Below the pieces are notes generated by a model. The model did not search any database, was not told the origin of the DNA, and saw only the letters and a program-made list of their open reading frames with translations. From NCBI GenBank assembly GCA_003142375.1, contig PLME01000005.1, positions 63,180 to 114,581 of the forward strand: DNA of 51,402 nucleotides. Reading direction: 5' to 3'. The DNA is from Dehalococcoidia bacterium (GTDB taxonomy: Bacteria > Chloroflexota > Dehalococcoidia > GIF9 > UBA5629). Position 1 is the first letter of the stretch, and every line of letters begins with the position of its first letter. Positions 25,535 through 34,344 of this stretch are shown here, one piece after another. The position numbers were made by a program, and so were the translations under genes.

Positions 25535-27652
25535 CTAGATTGAGAGCTTTTTATACAGCATGGGCAGCCGCTCCGGCAGAGTTTCGATGTCGTCGAGAAC
25601 CTCGTAACCTATATCGCGGCACATGGTCCGCAGGTAATCATTGCCGGCGGAGTCTACCGTAAGGCAAAAGGGCGTTATATTTTTTTTAGCGGCTTCAGTT
25701 AGGGCCATCTTGGTATCGTGGATGGCATATTCCTTATCGTCGTCGTCCCAGCCGTACATGGCGTCCTGCGGATAACCGTCGCTGACCAGGAAGAGCAGTT
25801 TGAGACTGCAGCCGCAGGCGTCCAGCTTGGCGACGGCATGGCGGATGGCCGGGCCCATGCGTGTGCCGTGGATGGGTGCGATCGAATCGACCCTGCGCTT
25901 AACCTTCTCGGATAAGGGTTCGCCGAGGTCTTTGATTATCAGGAATTGTACCTTGGACCTTCCATGGCCGGAGAAGCCGTATATGCCGTAGGTATCCCCT
26001 AGCATCTCGATAGCGTTGATCAGCAGCACGATGCTTTCCTTCTCGACATCTATGATACGCCGGCGCGGCTGCATTACGAATTTCATGAAATTGTATTTGA
26101 TCGACTCCTCATACTGCATGGGCGTGCGGTTCTTGCTGATGAGGTCGGCCGTTGAGCCGCTCATATCCAGCAAAAAGACCACTGCCACATCCCGCTGGAT
26201 TTTCTGTTTCTTGGTGTAAACCTTGCCGGAGGGCGTATGGCCGGCCCGTTTGTCTATCAGCTCGTTGACAACCAGGTCCAGGTCGTATTCGTCCCCGTCA
26301 TCAAGGTTTTTGGCCTTGTAAAGCATCTCGGCGGGCAGTTTTTCGAATTGCCGCTTGATTTCGGCTGATAAAGTTTTTCGCTTCTCCAGAGTCTTGCTGA
26401 AGAAATTGCTGCTGCCTTCTCCCAATAATTTCTCATGGACGCAGCACCAGCTTGCCAGGTAGCAATTATCACGGAAGTCCCATTCATCGTAACTGAATAA
26501 TTTCTCGTTTTCCTCTTGAACCGCAGGTATGCACGCGTCCCTGCCCTGCGGCCGGCCGGATTGATGGTATTTATCCTGTGAGAATTGATACACGGGGAGG
26601 CCGCGCGGAATGTCAGACACGGAAAGCCCGCTGCCGGGTATGGAGGCTGCATCGGTAATATCAGTGATGCCGATCTGCTGGTCGGCCAGTTTTTGCAATT
26701 CTTCTGCTGTCATGGGAACGGTAGATTTCTGTCCCGCGCTGCGGCGCATTTCGAGATTAAGCTTAAGTTCGTCGGTATTGAAATTGCCTGTGAACTCGGC
26801 GCCTTCAAGGTCCGAAAAGCTTGATTCCCGTGTCTCCGTGACGTAGCCTCCGGCCAGGGATACAAAGGTATCCCCGGGCAGTTGATTGGCAATATCATAG
26901 AGCCGGATAGTCGCTTCTGCGGAGTCCTCCACCGTTGCAGATGGTGAGCACAGGCAGTCAAGCACCGGTTTGGCCTCCTGCAGGGGTTTATCGAGCTCAT
27001 CAATGCCGGCCGGGGCGAAATCAATCTCTAGTCCCTCCAGCAGCTCACAGAAAGCCCGCGGCAGGGTCATGCCGGGTATCTGATAGAGGGCCTGCAATAA
27101 TCCTTCCTGCATATGGCGAAATTCCCGGGCTACACCCGGGTAAAACTTTTTAACCAAATAATTGATACGGGAATTCTCTACAGCCACAAAGATACGGGCC
27201 GCCAGTAAACGGTCTTCGAACAACGACAAGTATTTATCGAATGCTGAGCTGCCCGGCACTTCCTCGCCGTGTATCTGATATCTCAGGTTTTCAAATAGCG
27301 GCGATTCCTTATCGAAGTCGAAATCCAGGGACCCGAATTCATAATGGCCGATCTGTTGAGTTAGTGCCGACTTATACCAGCCGAAGTTCTCGTCGTAGGA
27401 GGGGTATTCCATAAAGGTGGCCGGGACAGATGTCTTTATGCGGCCGTTGGAGGGGTTATCCGAAGCTAATTGGTTCCACCATAAATTATGAAGAGCGGTG
27501 AGCGGGATACCGGCTGTGGAAATATCCACTTCCCTGCCGCTGAGCGCCTTGCAATAGATATGCAGCACCTGCTCAATCGAGGCAAACTCTATGCCGAAAT
27601 ATCTATCGCCCTGCTGCGGGGGCTGTTGTGTTTGATCAGTTACCTTGTCCAT
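25535..27652 (-). CDS. VWA-domain protein of the NorD/CbbO type
   Basis: A protein of about 705 residues. The last third is a von Willebrand A domain with a full MIDAS: 'VVFLLDMSGSTADLI' (DxSxS about 496-500), the Thr of 'HGTRMGPAIRHA', and the Asp of 'LFLVSDGYPQD'. The N-terminal part is helical and of the CbbO/NorD type. These proteins work with a CbbQ/NorQ AAA+ ATPase, which is encoded directly upstream, to remodel or load metal into a partner enzyme such as RuBisCO or nitric oxide reductase; neither is in this window, so the client is unknown. The ATG at 27652 is used; a TTG at 27682 that overlaps the ATPase stop is the alternative. Neither has a good ribosome binding site. Confidence 0.85.
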   Translation of the reverse strand: MDKVTDQTQQPPQQGDRYFGIEFASIEQVLHIYCKALSGREVDISTAGIPLTALHNLWWNQLASDNPSNGRIKTSVPATFMEYPSYDENFGWYKSALTQQIGHYEFGSLDFDFDKESPLFENLRYQIHGEEVPGSSAFDKYLSLFEDRLLAARIFVAVENSRINYLVKKFYPGVAREFRHMQEGLLQALYQIPGMTLPRAFCELLEGLEIDFAPAGIDELDKPLQEAKPVLDCLCSPSATVEDSAEATIRLYDIANQLPGDTFVSLAGGYVTETRESSFSDLEGAEFTGNFNTDELKLNLEMRRSAGQKSTVPMTAEELQKLADQQIGITDITDAASIPGSGLSVSDIPRGLPVYQFSQDKYHQSGRPQGRDACIPAVQEENEKLFSYDEWDFRDNCYLASWCCVHEKLLGEGSSNFFSKTLEKRKTLSAEIKRQFEKLPAEMLYKAKNLDDGDEYDLDLVVNELIDKRAGHTPSGKVYTKKQKIQRDVAVVFLLDMSGSTADLISKNRTPMQYEESIKYNFMKFVMQPRRRIIDVEKESIVLLINAIEMLGDTYGIYGFSGHGRSKVQFLIIKDLGEPLSEKVKRRVDSIAPIHGTRMGPAIRHAVAKLDACGCSLKLLFLVSDGYPQDAMYGWDDDDKEYAIHDTKMALTEAAKKNITPFCLTVDSAGNDYLRTMCRDIGYEVLDDIETLPERLPMLYKKLSI

Positions 27653-27674
27653 GGCTAACCGCCGTAAAGGCGCC

Positions 27675-28574
27675 CTACTCAAAGATCGCAGTCACGACTT
27701 CCTTGAGTGATTTCTGGACCTCCAGGTCGTCCGTAATCGACCAGACGGCTGCCACCTCGCAGGCGCGGCGGGGGGCTATGCCCTCTTTGATCAGGCGGGC
27801 TGCGTAAATCAAAAGACGCGTGCTGATAACTTCAGAGAGGTCCTGGTCTTTAAGGTTGCGTATCTTTTCACCCAGGCGGGCAAGCCTGCCGGCGACATCG
27901 GCGCTGATGCCCGCCTCATGCTGGATAATCCTGGTCTCTATATCTCCCGGTGGATGGGTGAATTCGATGGCGATAAATCTCTGACGGGTACTGTGCTTCA
28001 GATTTTTAAGGATGCTCTGATAGCCGGGGTTATAGGAAATGACCAGCATAAAGCTGTCGCTGGCCTCCAGCATCTCGCCCTTTTTCTCGATATATAAAGA
28101 CCTGCGATGGTCGGCCAGTGGATGGATGAGCACGATAGTATCCTTGCGTGCCTCAACCACTTCATCCAGATAACAGATGCCCCCGCTCTTGACCGCCCTG
28201 GTCAAAGGGCCATCGACCCAGCGTGTGGTATCGCCTTCCAGCAAATACTTGCCGACCAGGTCGCTGGCAGTGAGGTCTTCATGACAGGCGATCGTAATCA
28301 GCGGGATTCCGTCGTGATGGTGGGCCGCTCCGATGGCAGCCTGGGCGGGAGCCTTGGGGAAGAGTTTTTTACTCATGCGGTAAGTCATATATTCCAGGAA
28401 GCGTGTTTTCCCGCAGCCGGTGGGACCTTTGAGCAGGACGGGTATCTTCTCAGCATAGGCAGCCTCGAAAAGGTCTATTTCGTCTTTGAGAGGGAGGTAA
28501 AACGGCTCCTCGGTAATATAGTATTCCTCTATAATGTGCGTTTTGTAGTCATGCCTTTTAGCTTTTGAGGGCAT
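27675..28574 (-). CDS. MoxR-type AAA+ ATPase of the CbbQ/NorQ/GvpN group
   Basis: A 299-residue ATPase. After the lead '[23 protein letters not shown]' comes the Walker A GPTGCGKT at 50-57, Walker B '[12 protein letters not shown]' with Asp137-Glu138, and '[13 protein letters not shown]' as sensor 1; '[12 protein letters not shown]' follows as the arginine-finger part. '[15 protein letters not shown]' and the length fit CbbQ/NorQ. It pairs with the VWA protein encoded directly downstream. ATP hydrolysis by a hexamer would drive remodelling of a client protein. GGAG lies 8 bases before the ATG. Upstream of it lies a hairpin and then a gene for an unknown His-His repeat protein. Confidence 0.92.
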   Translation of the reverse strand: MPSKAKRHDYKTHIIEEYYITEEPFYLPLKDEIDLFEAAYAEKIPVLLKGPTGCGKTRFLEYMTYRMSKKLFPKAPAQAAIGAAHHHDGIPLITIACHEDLTASDLVGKYLLEGDTTRWVDGPLTRAVKSGGICYLDEVVEARKDTIVLIHPLADHRRSLYIEKKGEMLEASDSFMLVISYNPGYQSILKNLKHSTRQRFIAIEFTHPPGDIETRIIQHEAGISADVAGRLARLGEKIRNLKDQDLSEVISTRLLIYAARLIKEGIAPRRACEVAAVWSITDDLEVQKSLKEVVTAIFE

Positions 28575-28602
28575 AAAATTTACTCCGGCTGTTTAATTAA
28601 AG

Positions 28603-28630
28603 CTCCAAGTCATAATTCTATGACTTGGAG
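28603..28630 (-). terminator. Hairpin between the His-His repeat gene and the AAA+ gene
   Basis: Perfect 12-base arms CTCCAAGTCATA (28603-28614) and TATGACTTGGAG (28619-28630) with a 4-base loop. On the minus strand it is followed by CTTTAATT, a weak U-tract, so it may be a partial terminator that lowers transcription into the AAA+ gene. Confidence 0.5.
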
Positions 28631-28688
28631 AAAGAGTTGGCAATTATATGGCCGTTGTCGGCCGGGCGGGCATTTGCAGGGAGGGGTG

Positions 28689-29486
28689 CTAGCGGCGGAA
28701 GGCATCGTTTCCGTATTTACCGATTACTCCACCCTTAGAAGAGGGGGGAGGGATGGAGGGTTGAAAGAGGCGGCCGTTGACCCGGACAGGCGGTGTGGGG
28801 TTGAGGCTATGGTGTTCGATGATCCGAATGGGCCTGACGATGTTGGCGGGGTTGCCGTGCTGGACCCCCGGCGAATCATTAATCGTATGATGGATTATTC
28901 TGGGGCCGGACGATATGCTGTTGCCACCGGCCATAGCTTTAAAATAGCCGGGGCTGTTTTCGATTGTATGATGCACAGTTGCGCCGGGCTGTGCCCTGTT
29001 GGCCATTGTGTTGAGCTGTGGCAGTTGGCGGAGAGTGTGATGGACAGTCTCCCCCGGCACGAAGGCCGTCACGCCTGAAACGGGAATCCGTGAAGGCCTG
29101 AAAATCTCGTGATGAACTTTTACACCGGGCGGCAGATTCTCGGCCAGCTGCTGTGAAGCACTCTTGGCGGCCGGCGTGCGAGAAAGGATATATTGTTCCC
29201 TTGGTTTGATCTTGACCTCGGGCTTGTTCAGCTCCTTGAGAGGGAGCTGGCCGGGCTGAATGGTGCGCACTTCCCAGGTAATTTCGCGGCCGCGGATGGT
29301 GTCGACCTTGTAGACATAGTCAGGATAGTTATGCAGCGGTTTGCCGGGTTCATGCTGGGCAGAGCTGCCCCTTTTGCGCATGAGCAAGCTTATGCCTATG
29401 GGTGTGGTAAGCGGCTCAGGTGCGATGATAAGCGCAATAGCGATGACATCTATTACCGCGTCTTTGGGGGTATAGTTTAAAGTCAC
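28689..29486 (-). CDS. Hypothetical protein with five His-His repeats and an N-terminal hydrophobic segment
   Basis: A 265-residue protein of no family I recognise. Residues 11-36 are hydrophobic and may form a membrane anchor. The rest is Pro-rich and probably extended. From about residue 119 a motif of the type PGxxVHHTI occurs five times: the His pairs are at 125-126, 149-150, 172-173, 199-200 and 225-226, about 23-27 residues apart. Repeated His pairs in a flexible chain suggest metal binding or a docking array; this is inference. It lies 38 bases downstream of a DUF5752 gene and upstream of the CbbQ/CbbO-type pair, so all may work together. An ORF on the other strand here is only a shadow of this gene. 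Confidence 0.65.
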   Translation of the reverse strand: MTLNYTPKDAVIDVIAIALIIAPEPLTTPIGISLLMRKRGSSAQHEPGKPLHNYPDYVYKVDTIRGREITWEVRTIQPGQLPLKELNKPEVKIKPREQYILSRTPAAKSASQQLAENLPPGVKVHHEIFRPSRIPVSGVTAFVPGETVHHTLRQLPQLNTMANRAQPGATVHHTIENSPGYFKAMAGGNSISSGPRIIHHTINDSPGVQHGNPANIVRPIRIIEHHSLNPTPPVRVNGRLFQPSIPPPSSKGGVIGKYGNDAFRR

Positions 29487-29524
29487 TTGGGTAACCGATA
29501 TTTAACCCTTCGAGTTTATTTTTG

Positions 29525-29827
29525 TCAAGCCCTGTCTTGGAGCCAGCTGATCCTCTCAGCGACCAGAACAGCGGCATCTTTCTGCTCCAGCACTTTTGCC
29601 AGGTCCTTAGCCAGCTTATCATCACCCAGCACGTCCCTGACCCAGCGAGCAAAATCATTCTTCTCATCGCTTACATGATAACGGTAAGTATGTCCGCTAA
29701 CCGTCTCCAGAGCGGTTTTTAAATCATAAATATTGTTCAAAATCTTACCGTCGTGACAATAAAAGCGTTTTTCATCAGCCACATGCTTTAACACCCTCTG
29801 CGCATCCTCTTTGTTCCTGATAGCCAT
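29525..29827 (-). CDS. DUF5752-like small protein
   Basis: A 100-residue soluble protein. 'EKRFYCHDGKILNNIYDLKTALETVSGHTYRYHVSDEKNDFARWVRDVLGDDKLAKDL' matches my memory of the DUF5752 pattern: an aromatic Cys-x-x-Gly start, a helix, then YHV and NDFAxWV followed by a C-terminal helix. No function is known. It is first in a leftward set with the His-His repeat gene 38 bases downstream. AAGGAGG before the ATG makes the start firm. Confidence 0.7.
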   Translation of the reverse strand: MAIRNKEDAQRVLKHVADEKRFYCHDGKILNNIYDLKTALETVSGHTYRYHVSDEKNDFARWVRDVLGDDKLAKDLAKVLEQKDAAVLVAERISWLQDRA

Positions 29828-29972
29828 GCTTACCTCCTTTTACCCATAATGTTTAAGCTTACTTTTATCATACATTCATGCGAAGCTTAAATCAAAATCA
29901 AAAAAGGGGGAGTAACGCAACGGGAAAAACCTGTTACCCTTTTCCGCTTTATAATCCACTGCGCAAACAGCG

Positions 29973-29992
29973 GGCCGGTATTTGCACCGGCC
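29973..29992 (-). terminator. GC-rich hairpin after the 5'-nucleotidase-like gene
   Basis: Arms GGCCGGT (29973-29979) and ACCGGCC (29986-29992) with a 6-base loop, about 20 bases past the stop at 30014. There is no real U-tract on the minus strand, so termination here is uncertain. The stretch from 29828 to 29972 holds nothing else clear. Confidence 0.35.
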
Positions 29993-30013
29993 GGCCCCCT
30001 CCGTTTACACCGG

Positions 30014-31828
30014 CTATTTGCCGGGAGCCTCGATTATGGTCGTTCTCTCCTCCGCAACCTTTCCAATGGTTCTCTGCGTTTTGAGATAATCCATCAACGA
30101 ATCTACGTCCCTGATACCCAGCGGTTTATACTTGAGATAATCGGTAATCCACGTCTTGACGTTATCCGCCAGCGGGCCGAATTTATTGATAAGAGGAGCG
30201 ATACCTTTGTCTGCAAGGTAATCGGTGGTTACAACGGTATAATCGGCACTGCTGTCCATGTCGGTATAACTGCCGTCGGCATTCCTGACTTGAATGCCGG
30301 TAATGCGCCCACCGCTTTTGCGCGTCATATCTACCGTCATCTTAAATCCTGAGATTTCGAAGCAGGGCGGCGGCATATTGATCTTAATATGTGAATCGAT
30401 ACCCATCTCCAGCAGCGTTTTCAGGGTGCTGCCGTTGATGGTTATGGTGACGAGGTTCTGGCGCAGGGGCAATACCATATATGCATCATTGGCCAGGATG
30501 ACACCCTGGAATATATCTGCGCGCACGTCGTACGTATCATAGAGCGCCAGCTTTACAGACGGATCCACTTTTTGTGCGCTCCACAGGAAGGCATCCGCCA
30601 CGACCGGTCCGGGGCCCGTATTGGGGCCGCGGATGAGGTTTTCGCTGGCGGTTCCCAGCACAGCATTGATTTCGGGCGCGGCCTCGTTTACATAGGGCTG
30701 CAGGACTTTATCCATATCCGGGCTGTTCCAATAAATCTTGAACTCGGGGTTTTTGGCTATGACGGACATGATATTGCCATATTGGGCCATGCAGGGGCAT
30801 AAGTGCGCCCAGCCGTCAGCGTTGAGCAGTTTGAACCCGTTAGTGGAATAGATGAAGGGCGTGCCGCTGTAGCTCTCGATTTTTCCTTTATCGTCGAAAT
30901 TAAGCTTGATTTGGCCCAGCATCTGGTTATCGTCCCATGCGTGGACGATAAGCACTTTGTCTCCCGCCGGACCTGTCAACTCGGTGGGATACGGCATCTC
31001 AGGCTGGAGGCCGACCTGCTGGAATTCGGGCCCTCCCATAAAAGTATGGGAATGTCCGCCAACGATTATATCGATGCCGGACACCGCTTTGGCCAGGCTG
31101 ACGTCCGATTGATATCCCAGATGTGATAGCACGATTATTTTATTAATTCCCTGCTCGTTGAGCTCGGCAATATATTTCCGTGCGCTGTCTTCGACAGGCA
31201 GGAAAACTATATTCTTGCCGGGGTAGTCTATAAATGCGGTGTCGGGAGTAATCAACCCGATAATGCCTATTGTCTGCCCCTCAAACTGAACGGTGGTATA
31301 GGGTTTAATCTTGCCGGCCAGGGCTGGTTCACGGGATACATCGAGATTGGCGGCCAGCACGGGGAATTTGATACGGTTGACCAGGTTGGCCGCTTCGTCC
31401 GGGCCTTTGGAAAACTCGTGGTTGCCCAGCACCATGGCGTCGAACTGCAGGGCGTTCATGGCATCGCAGTCGGCCAGGCCGCCGAATTTAGAAGTCCAGA
31501 TAGTGCCCTCGATGATATCGCCCGAATGCAATAAAAGTATATTCTTCTCCCTGAAGCGGATATCCTGCACCGCCGCCATCAGCGTGGTCCAGCCGCCCAC
31601 GGTGGCCAATGTATCGGTGCCGTTGATTTTAATCATGATATCGTGAGGTATATCGTAAGAATGTGTGTCGCCCACGTGCAGGATGTTAACAGTTAGGGGA
31701 GCGGTAGTTATTTCTTTTAAGGGCTTTTCAACCTGAACTGCCGGGGAGCAGGCGGTAACTAATAGCATCAGGATGAGCGTTAAAGATGCTGCAGCATGCC
31801 ATAGTTTCAAGCTTTTGAATGTTGTCAT
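30014..31828 (-). CDS. 5'-nucleotidase / metallophosphoesterase lipoprotein
   Basis: A 604-residue exported protein with lipobox 'MLLVTAC' (Cys27). The N-terminal metallophosphoesterase domain shows the dinuclear metal motifs in order: Asp54-Thr-His56 in 'HVGDTHS', Gly-Asp104 in 'HSGDIIEGT', GNHE at 135-138, the His of 'VLSHLGYQSD', and 'GGHSHTF'. The C-terminal 5'-nucleotidase domain follows ('RGPNTGPGPVVADAFLW', then 'MVLPLRQNLVTITINGSTLKTLLEMGID'). It should release phosphate from nucleotides or UDP-sugars outside the membrane; exact substrate open. TAGGAGTATTAAACATG gives a good start. It lies 42 bases after the GNAT gene, so read-through from the beta-lysine-type operon is possible. Confidence 0.9.
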   Translation of the reverse strand: MTTFKSLKLWHAAASLTLILMLLVTACSPAVQVEKPLKEITTAPLTVNILHVGDTHSYDIPHDIMIKINGTDTLATVGGWTTLMAAVQDIRFREKNILLLHSGDIIEGTIWTSKFGGLADCDAMNALQFDAMVLGNHEFSKGPDEAANLVNRIKFPVLAANLDVSREPALAGKIKPYTTVQFEGQTIGIIGLITPDTAFIDYPGKNIVFLPVEDSARKYIAELNEQGINKIIVLSHLGYQSDVSLAKAVSGIDIIVGGHSHTFMGGPEFQQVGLQPEMPYPTELTGPAGDKVLIVHAWDDNQMLGQIKLNFDDKGKIESYSGTPFIYSTNGFKLLNADGWAHLCPCMAQYGNIMSVIAKNPEFKIYWNSPDMDKVLQPYVNEAAPEINAVLGTASENLIRGPNTGPGPVVADAFLWSAQKVDPSVKLALYDTYDVRADIFQGVILANDAYMVLPLRQNLVTITINGSTLKTLLEMGIDSHIKINMPPPCFEISGFKMTVDMTRKSGGRITGIQVRNADGSYTDMDSSADYTVVTTDYLADKGIAPLINKFGPLADNVKTWITDYLKYKPLGIRDVDSLMDYLKTQRTIGKVAEERTTIIEAPGK

Positions 31829-31870
31829 GTTTAATACTCCTACCGAAGGGCTGAAAGTATTATATATATT

Positions 31871-32347
31871 TTACAGCGCCTTCCAAAACGTGATCTTATT
31901 ATCGCCGGGGGAGTAAAAGTCCGGTATGATGCTGACTTCGATATAACCGTGGGAAAGGTACAATTTCCTGGCAGCCTGGTAATTGGGGTTGGAAGAGGTC
32001 TCGACAAGAATCAGCCGTCCGCCCAGGTCTTTTATATCCTGCTCGGCAAGCTTTAGCAGGGATCCGCCGATGCCCTGGCCCCGCAAATCAGCGGTGGTAG
32101 CCAGCCAGTACATATCCCAGGTCCCTTTGGTAAGGGGCGTCCGGCCATAGCAGATATATCCTGCCACTTTACCTTCATGCTCAGCCACGAAAAAATGATA
32201 TCCGCAGCCGGAGGGGTCTTCGAAATAGCAGTCGATAAGCTCGCCCGCCGTCTCCACTTCTTCGGGGATAAAAGCGGGCGTGTTCCGCAGTATCTCAATG
32301 ATTGCGGGCTGGTCCGCCCTCGACATACGCCGAATTTTAAACGGCAT
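31871..32347 (-). CDS. GNAT-family N-acetyltransferase
   Basis: A 158-residue acetyltransferase. 'KIRRMSRADQPAIIEIL' is the usual start, 'AGYICYGRTPLTKGTWDMYWLATTADLRGQGIGGSLLKLAEQDI' holds the acetyl-CoA loop RGQGIG, and 'ARKLYLSHGYIEV' is the C-terminal GNAT block. It starts 3 bases after the stop of the second ATP-grasp gene, so it is translated as part of that operon. Next to a lysine 2,3-aminomutase-like gene, an obvious idea is acetylation of beta-lysine or of its conjugate, as AblB does in N-epsilon-acetyl-beta-lysine synthesis, but this GNAT is shorter than AblB as I remember it and is not obviously the same enzyme. Confidence 0.88.
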   Translation of the reverse strand: MPFKIRRMSRADQPAIIEILRNTPAFIPEEVETAGELIDCYFEDPSGCGYHFFVAEHEGKVAGYICYGRTPLTKGTWDMYWLATTADLRGQGIGGSLLKLAEQDIKDLGGRLILVETSSNPNYQAARKLYLSHGYIEVSIIPDFYSPGDNKITFWKAL

Positions 32348-32350
32348 GGA

Positions 32351-33346
32351 TTACTCCAGCGCCAGGTCAACGATTTTCTGTATGAGGTCCGCATAGGTCA
32401 TGCCCCGGGTAGCTGCCTGGCGTGCTATACCCAGCTCGGGCGTGAGGTCGGGATTGGCGTTGACTTCAAGCACTTTTATGGAGCCGTCCTTATCCTGCCG
32501 CACATCAACCCTGGCATAGCCGCGGCAGCCCGCCGCCCTGCACGAGGCTAGAACGGCGTTCACCACGTCCTCCCTCAGTTTTCCGCTCAAGGGGGCCGGG
32601 CAGGTGACCCCCGTTCCCTTATAGTAATCGGTTTCCTCGAACCATTTAGACTCGAATGTCAGTATGCGCGGCAGCTCCGGCGGCAGCGAATAGGTTATCT
32701 CGGATATCTCGACCAGCTCGAGCTCGCGGTTGCCCAGCACGGAGGCGTTGAACTCCCTGCCGTCTACAAACTCCTCTACCATGGCCTGGCCGCGGAAGTT
32801 GCTGCTTATATAGTTGACCTGTTCGAATAGCTGCTCCATATTGTTCACTATGCTGGCCCTGGTAAGCCCGTGGCTGGCGTCTTCGTCTTTGGGCTTTACT
32901 ATACAGGGGAAGTTGAGTGTGAATGTCAGAATATCATGGGGCGTCAGCACCTGGGCAGGCGGCGAAGCCACATTCGCTTTTTGCAGCACCCTCTTCATTT
33001 TGAATTTGTCCAGTGTGAGCGCCAGCACGGATGACGGGTTGCCGGTGAAGGGGATGCCGATCTCTTCCATCATGGCCGTTACGACTGGCTCCGTGTTGGG
33101 ATCGTCATCAAATCCCTCGAAGAGGTTGAATATGAGGTCAGCCTTGATATCACGTATAGTTTGCCTGACTGTTTCCAGCGGCTTGCGCAGGGCAACCTGC
33201 TGCACCTCATGCCCAAGCTCCAAAAGAGCTTTTTTTACGGCTACCACCTCTTCCAGCACGCCGATAATGGCTTCGCTCTCACCGATCTCGCCCGGTGAGT
33301 CTGCGAAGGGGTCGTTGTAGATAATTGCTACTTTTAACGGCATCAA
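32351..33346 (-). CDS. D-Ala-D-Ala-ligase-like ATP-grasp enzyme (second of two)
   Basis: A 331-residue ATP-grasp ligase. The N-terminal pre-ATP-grasp part reads 'MPLKVAIIYNDPF', and 'GIPFTGNPSSVLALTLDKFKMKRVLQKANVASPPAQV' is the Ddl-like link into the ATP-grasp fold. 'FPCIVKPKDEDASHGLTRASIV' is the ATP lysine strand, 'VEEFVDGREFNASVLGN' the lid, and 'SIKVLEVNANPDLTPELG' the metal-binding end. Such ligases join two amino acids or an amino acid to a peptide through an acyl phosphate. The gene overlaps the first ATP-grasp gene by 4 bases and is followed by a GNAT gene 4 bases on. True Ddl of cell wall synthesis is a single enzyme; a tandem pair in this place argues for another amino acid. Confidence 0.88.
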   Translation of the reverse strand: MMPLKVAIIYNDPFADSPGEIGESEAIIGVLEEVVAVKKALLELGHEVQQVALRKPLETVRQTIRDIKADLIFNLFEGFDDDPNTEPVVTAMMEEIGIPFTGNPSSVLALTLDKFKMKRVLQKANVASPPAQVLTPHDILTFTLNFPCIVKPKDEDASHGLTRASIVNNMEQLFEQVNYISSNFRGQAMVEEFVDGREFNASVLGNRELELVEISEITYSLPPELPRILTFESKWFEETDYYKGTGVTCPAPLSGKLREDVVNAVLASCRAAGCRGYARVDVRQDKDGSIKVLEVNANPDLTPELGIARQAATRGMTYADLIQKIVDLALE

Positions 33347-34335
33347 GTATATCGGGCCAGAGCAGCTTCAAGTACGGCCTTGATGAGGTCATTATACACC
33401 CATCCCATTTTATATGACATGATAGGAAGATCGCCTGATGACGGGTTGAGGCCGGGTAAAGGATTCACCTCCAGCAGGTAGGGTGTCCCGTCCCGCCCCA
33501 CGCGGAAGTCGATCCTGGAAAAATCGCGGCAGCCCAGCGCCCGGTAGGCGGCGAGGCTGGCCTCGGAAATACGCTTGATTGTCGATTTGTTCAATTTAGC
33601 CGGGCATTCATATTCAACCAGGTTGCGCCAGTCCCTCTTGACCTCCAGAGAATAAACGAAGGTTTTGAATTTCTTTTTGGGCACGACGCGCATGATGCCG
33701 ACGATGGAGGGCGGCGAATTACCTACCATGCCCACGGTAACCTCGTCACCCTCGATGTATTTCTCCATGAGGATGGGCTGGGAGTAATCTTTCAAGAGCC
33801 TGCGTGCGAGGGCTCGGGCCCTGGTTGCGGTATCGGCCCTGGATGTCAGGCGTATACCCTTACTGGAACCCTCCCAGGCGGGCTTGATGAATGCGGGCAG
33901 CGGTATTTTCCGGTCTGGCAGGGCTTTCAGATCCTGGAGGGAGTAGATGACCTGAAAAGGCGGCGTGGGCACGCCAGCGGCCTGCAAGAGCTGTTTTGCA
34001 AGGGGTTTATCGAGGGTTACGGAGAGGGTTTGGGGGTCCGAGCCGGAGTATGGAATGCCCAACATTTCCAGCACGGCCGGGACCTGCGCCTCGCGGCTGC
34101 GCTGGGAGCCCCTGCCCTCAGCGATGTTGAAGACGAAATCTACCCTGGTTGTAAGTATCTTCTGGAGGAATTTCCTGCCGCCGCCCAGGCGGACGGTGGA
34201 ATGGCCCAGAGAGCGCAAAGCGCCCGCGATGGCATTTATAACTTCCAGGGAATCATATTCTTCCAGGGCATCTTCGGTGGTTTCCCGGCCTGTCTCGATG
34301 TCTTCCTTCAGGTCGTAAGTCAGGCCGATTTTCAT
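33343..34335 (-). CDS. D-Ala-D-Ala-ligase-like ATP-grasp enzyme (first of two)
   Basis: A 330-residue ATP-grasp ligase. It opens 'KIGLTYDLKEDIETGRETTEDALEEYDS', with 'GRGSQRSREAQVPAVLEMLGIPYSGSDPQTLSVTLDKPLAKQLLQAAGVPTPPF' as the Ddl core. 'PAFIKPAWEGSSKGIRLTSRADT' carries the ATP Lys and the glycine-rich loop, 'MEKYIEGDEVTVGMVGN' the lid, and 'FRVGRDGTPYLLEVNPLPGLNP' the Mg-binding Glu and Asn. It begins 9 bases after the aminomutase-like gene and overlaps the second ligase gene by ATGA. Its gene partners suggest that lysine-derived beta-lysine, not D-Ala, is one substrate; this is inference. Confidence 0.88.
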   Translation of the reverse strand: MKIGLTYDLKEDIETGRETTEDALEEYDSLEVINAIAGALRSLGHSTVRLGGGRKFLQKILTTRVDFVFNIAEGRGSQRSREAQVPAVLEMLGIPYSGSDPQTLSVTLDKPLAKQLLQAAGVPTPPFQVIYSLQDLKALPDRKIPLPAFIKPAWEGSSKGIRLTSRADTATRARALARRLLKDYSQPILMEKYIEGDEVTVGMVGNSPPSIVGIMRVVPKKKFKTFVYSLEVKRDWRNLVEYECPAKLNKSTIKRISEASLAAYRALGCRDFSRIDFRVGRDGTPYLLEVNPLPGLNPSSGDLPIMSYKMGWVYNDLIKAVLEAALARYT

Positions 34336-34344
34336 GCTGTTCTT

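Noticed and set aside
28620-29078. 152-residue open frame on the plus strand
   Set aside because: It is antisense to the His-His repeat gene and starts inside a hairpin; no ribosome binding site or family features.
32351-34335. The two ATP-grasp genes as ordinary cell wall D-Ala-D-Ala ligases
   Set aside because: Two adjacent copies, fused by overlap to an aminomutase and a GNAT gene and away from any mur or alr gene, make this unlikely, though not excluded for one of them.
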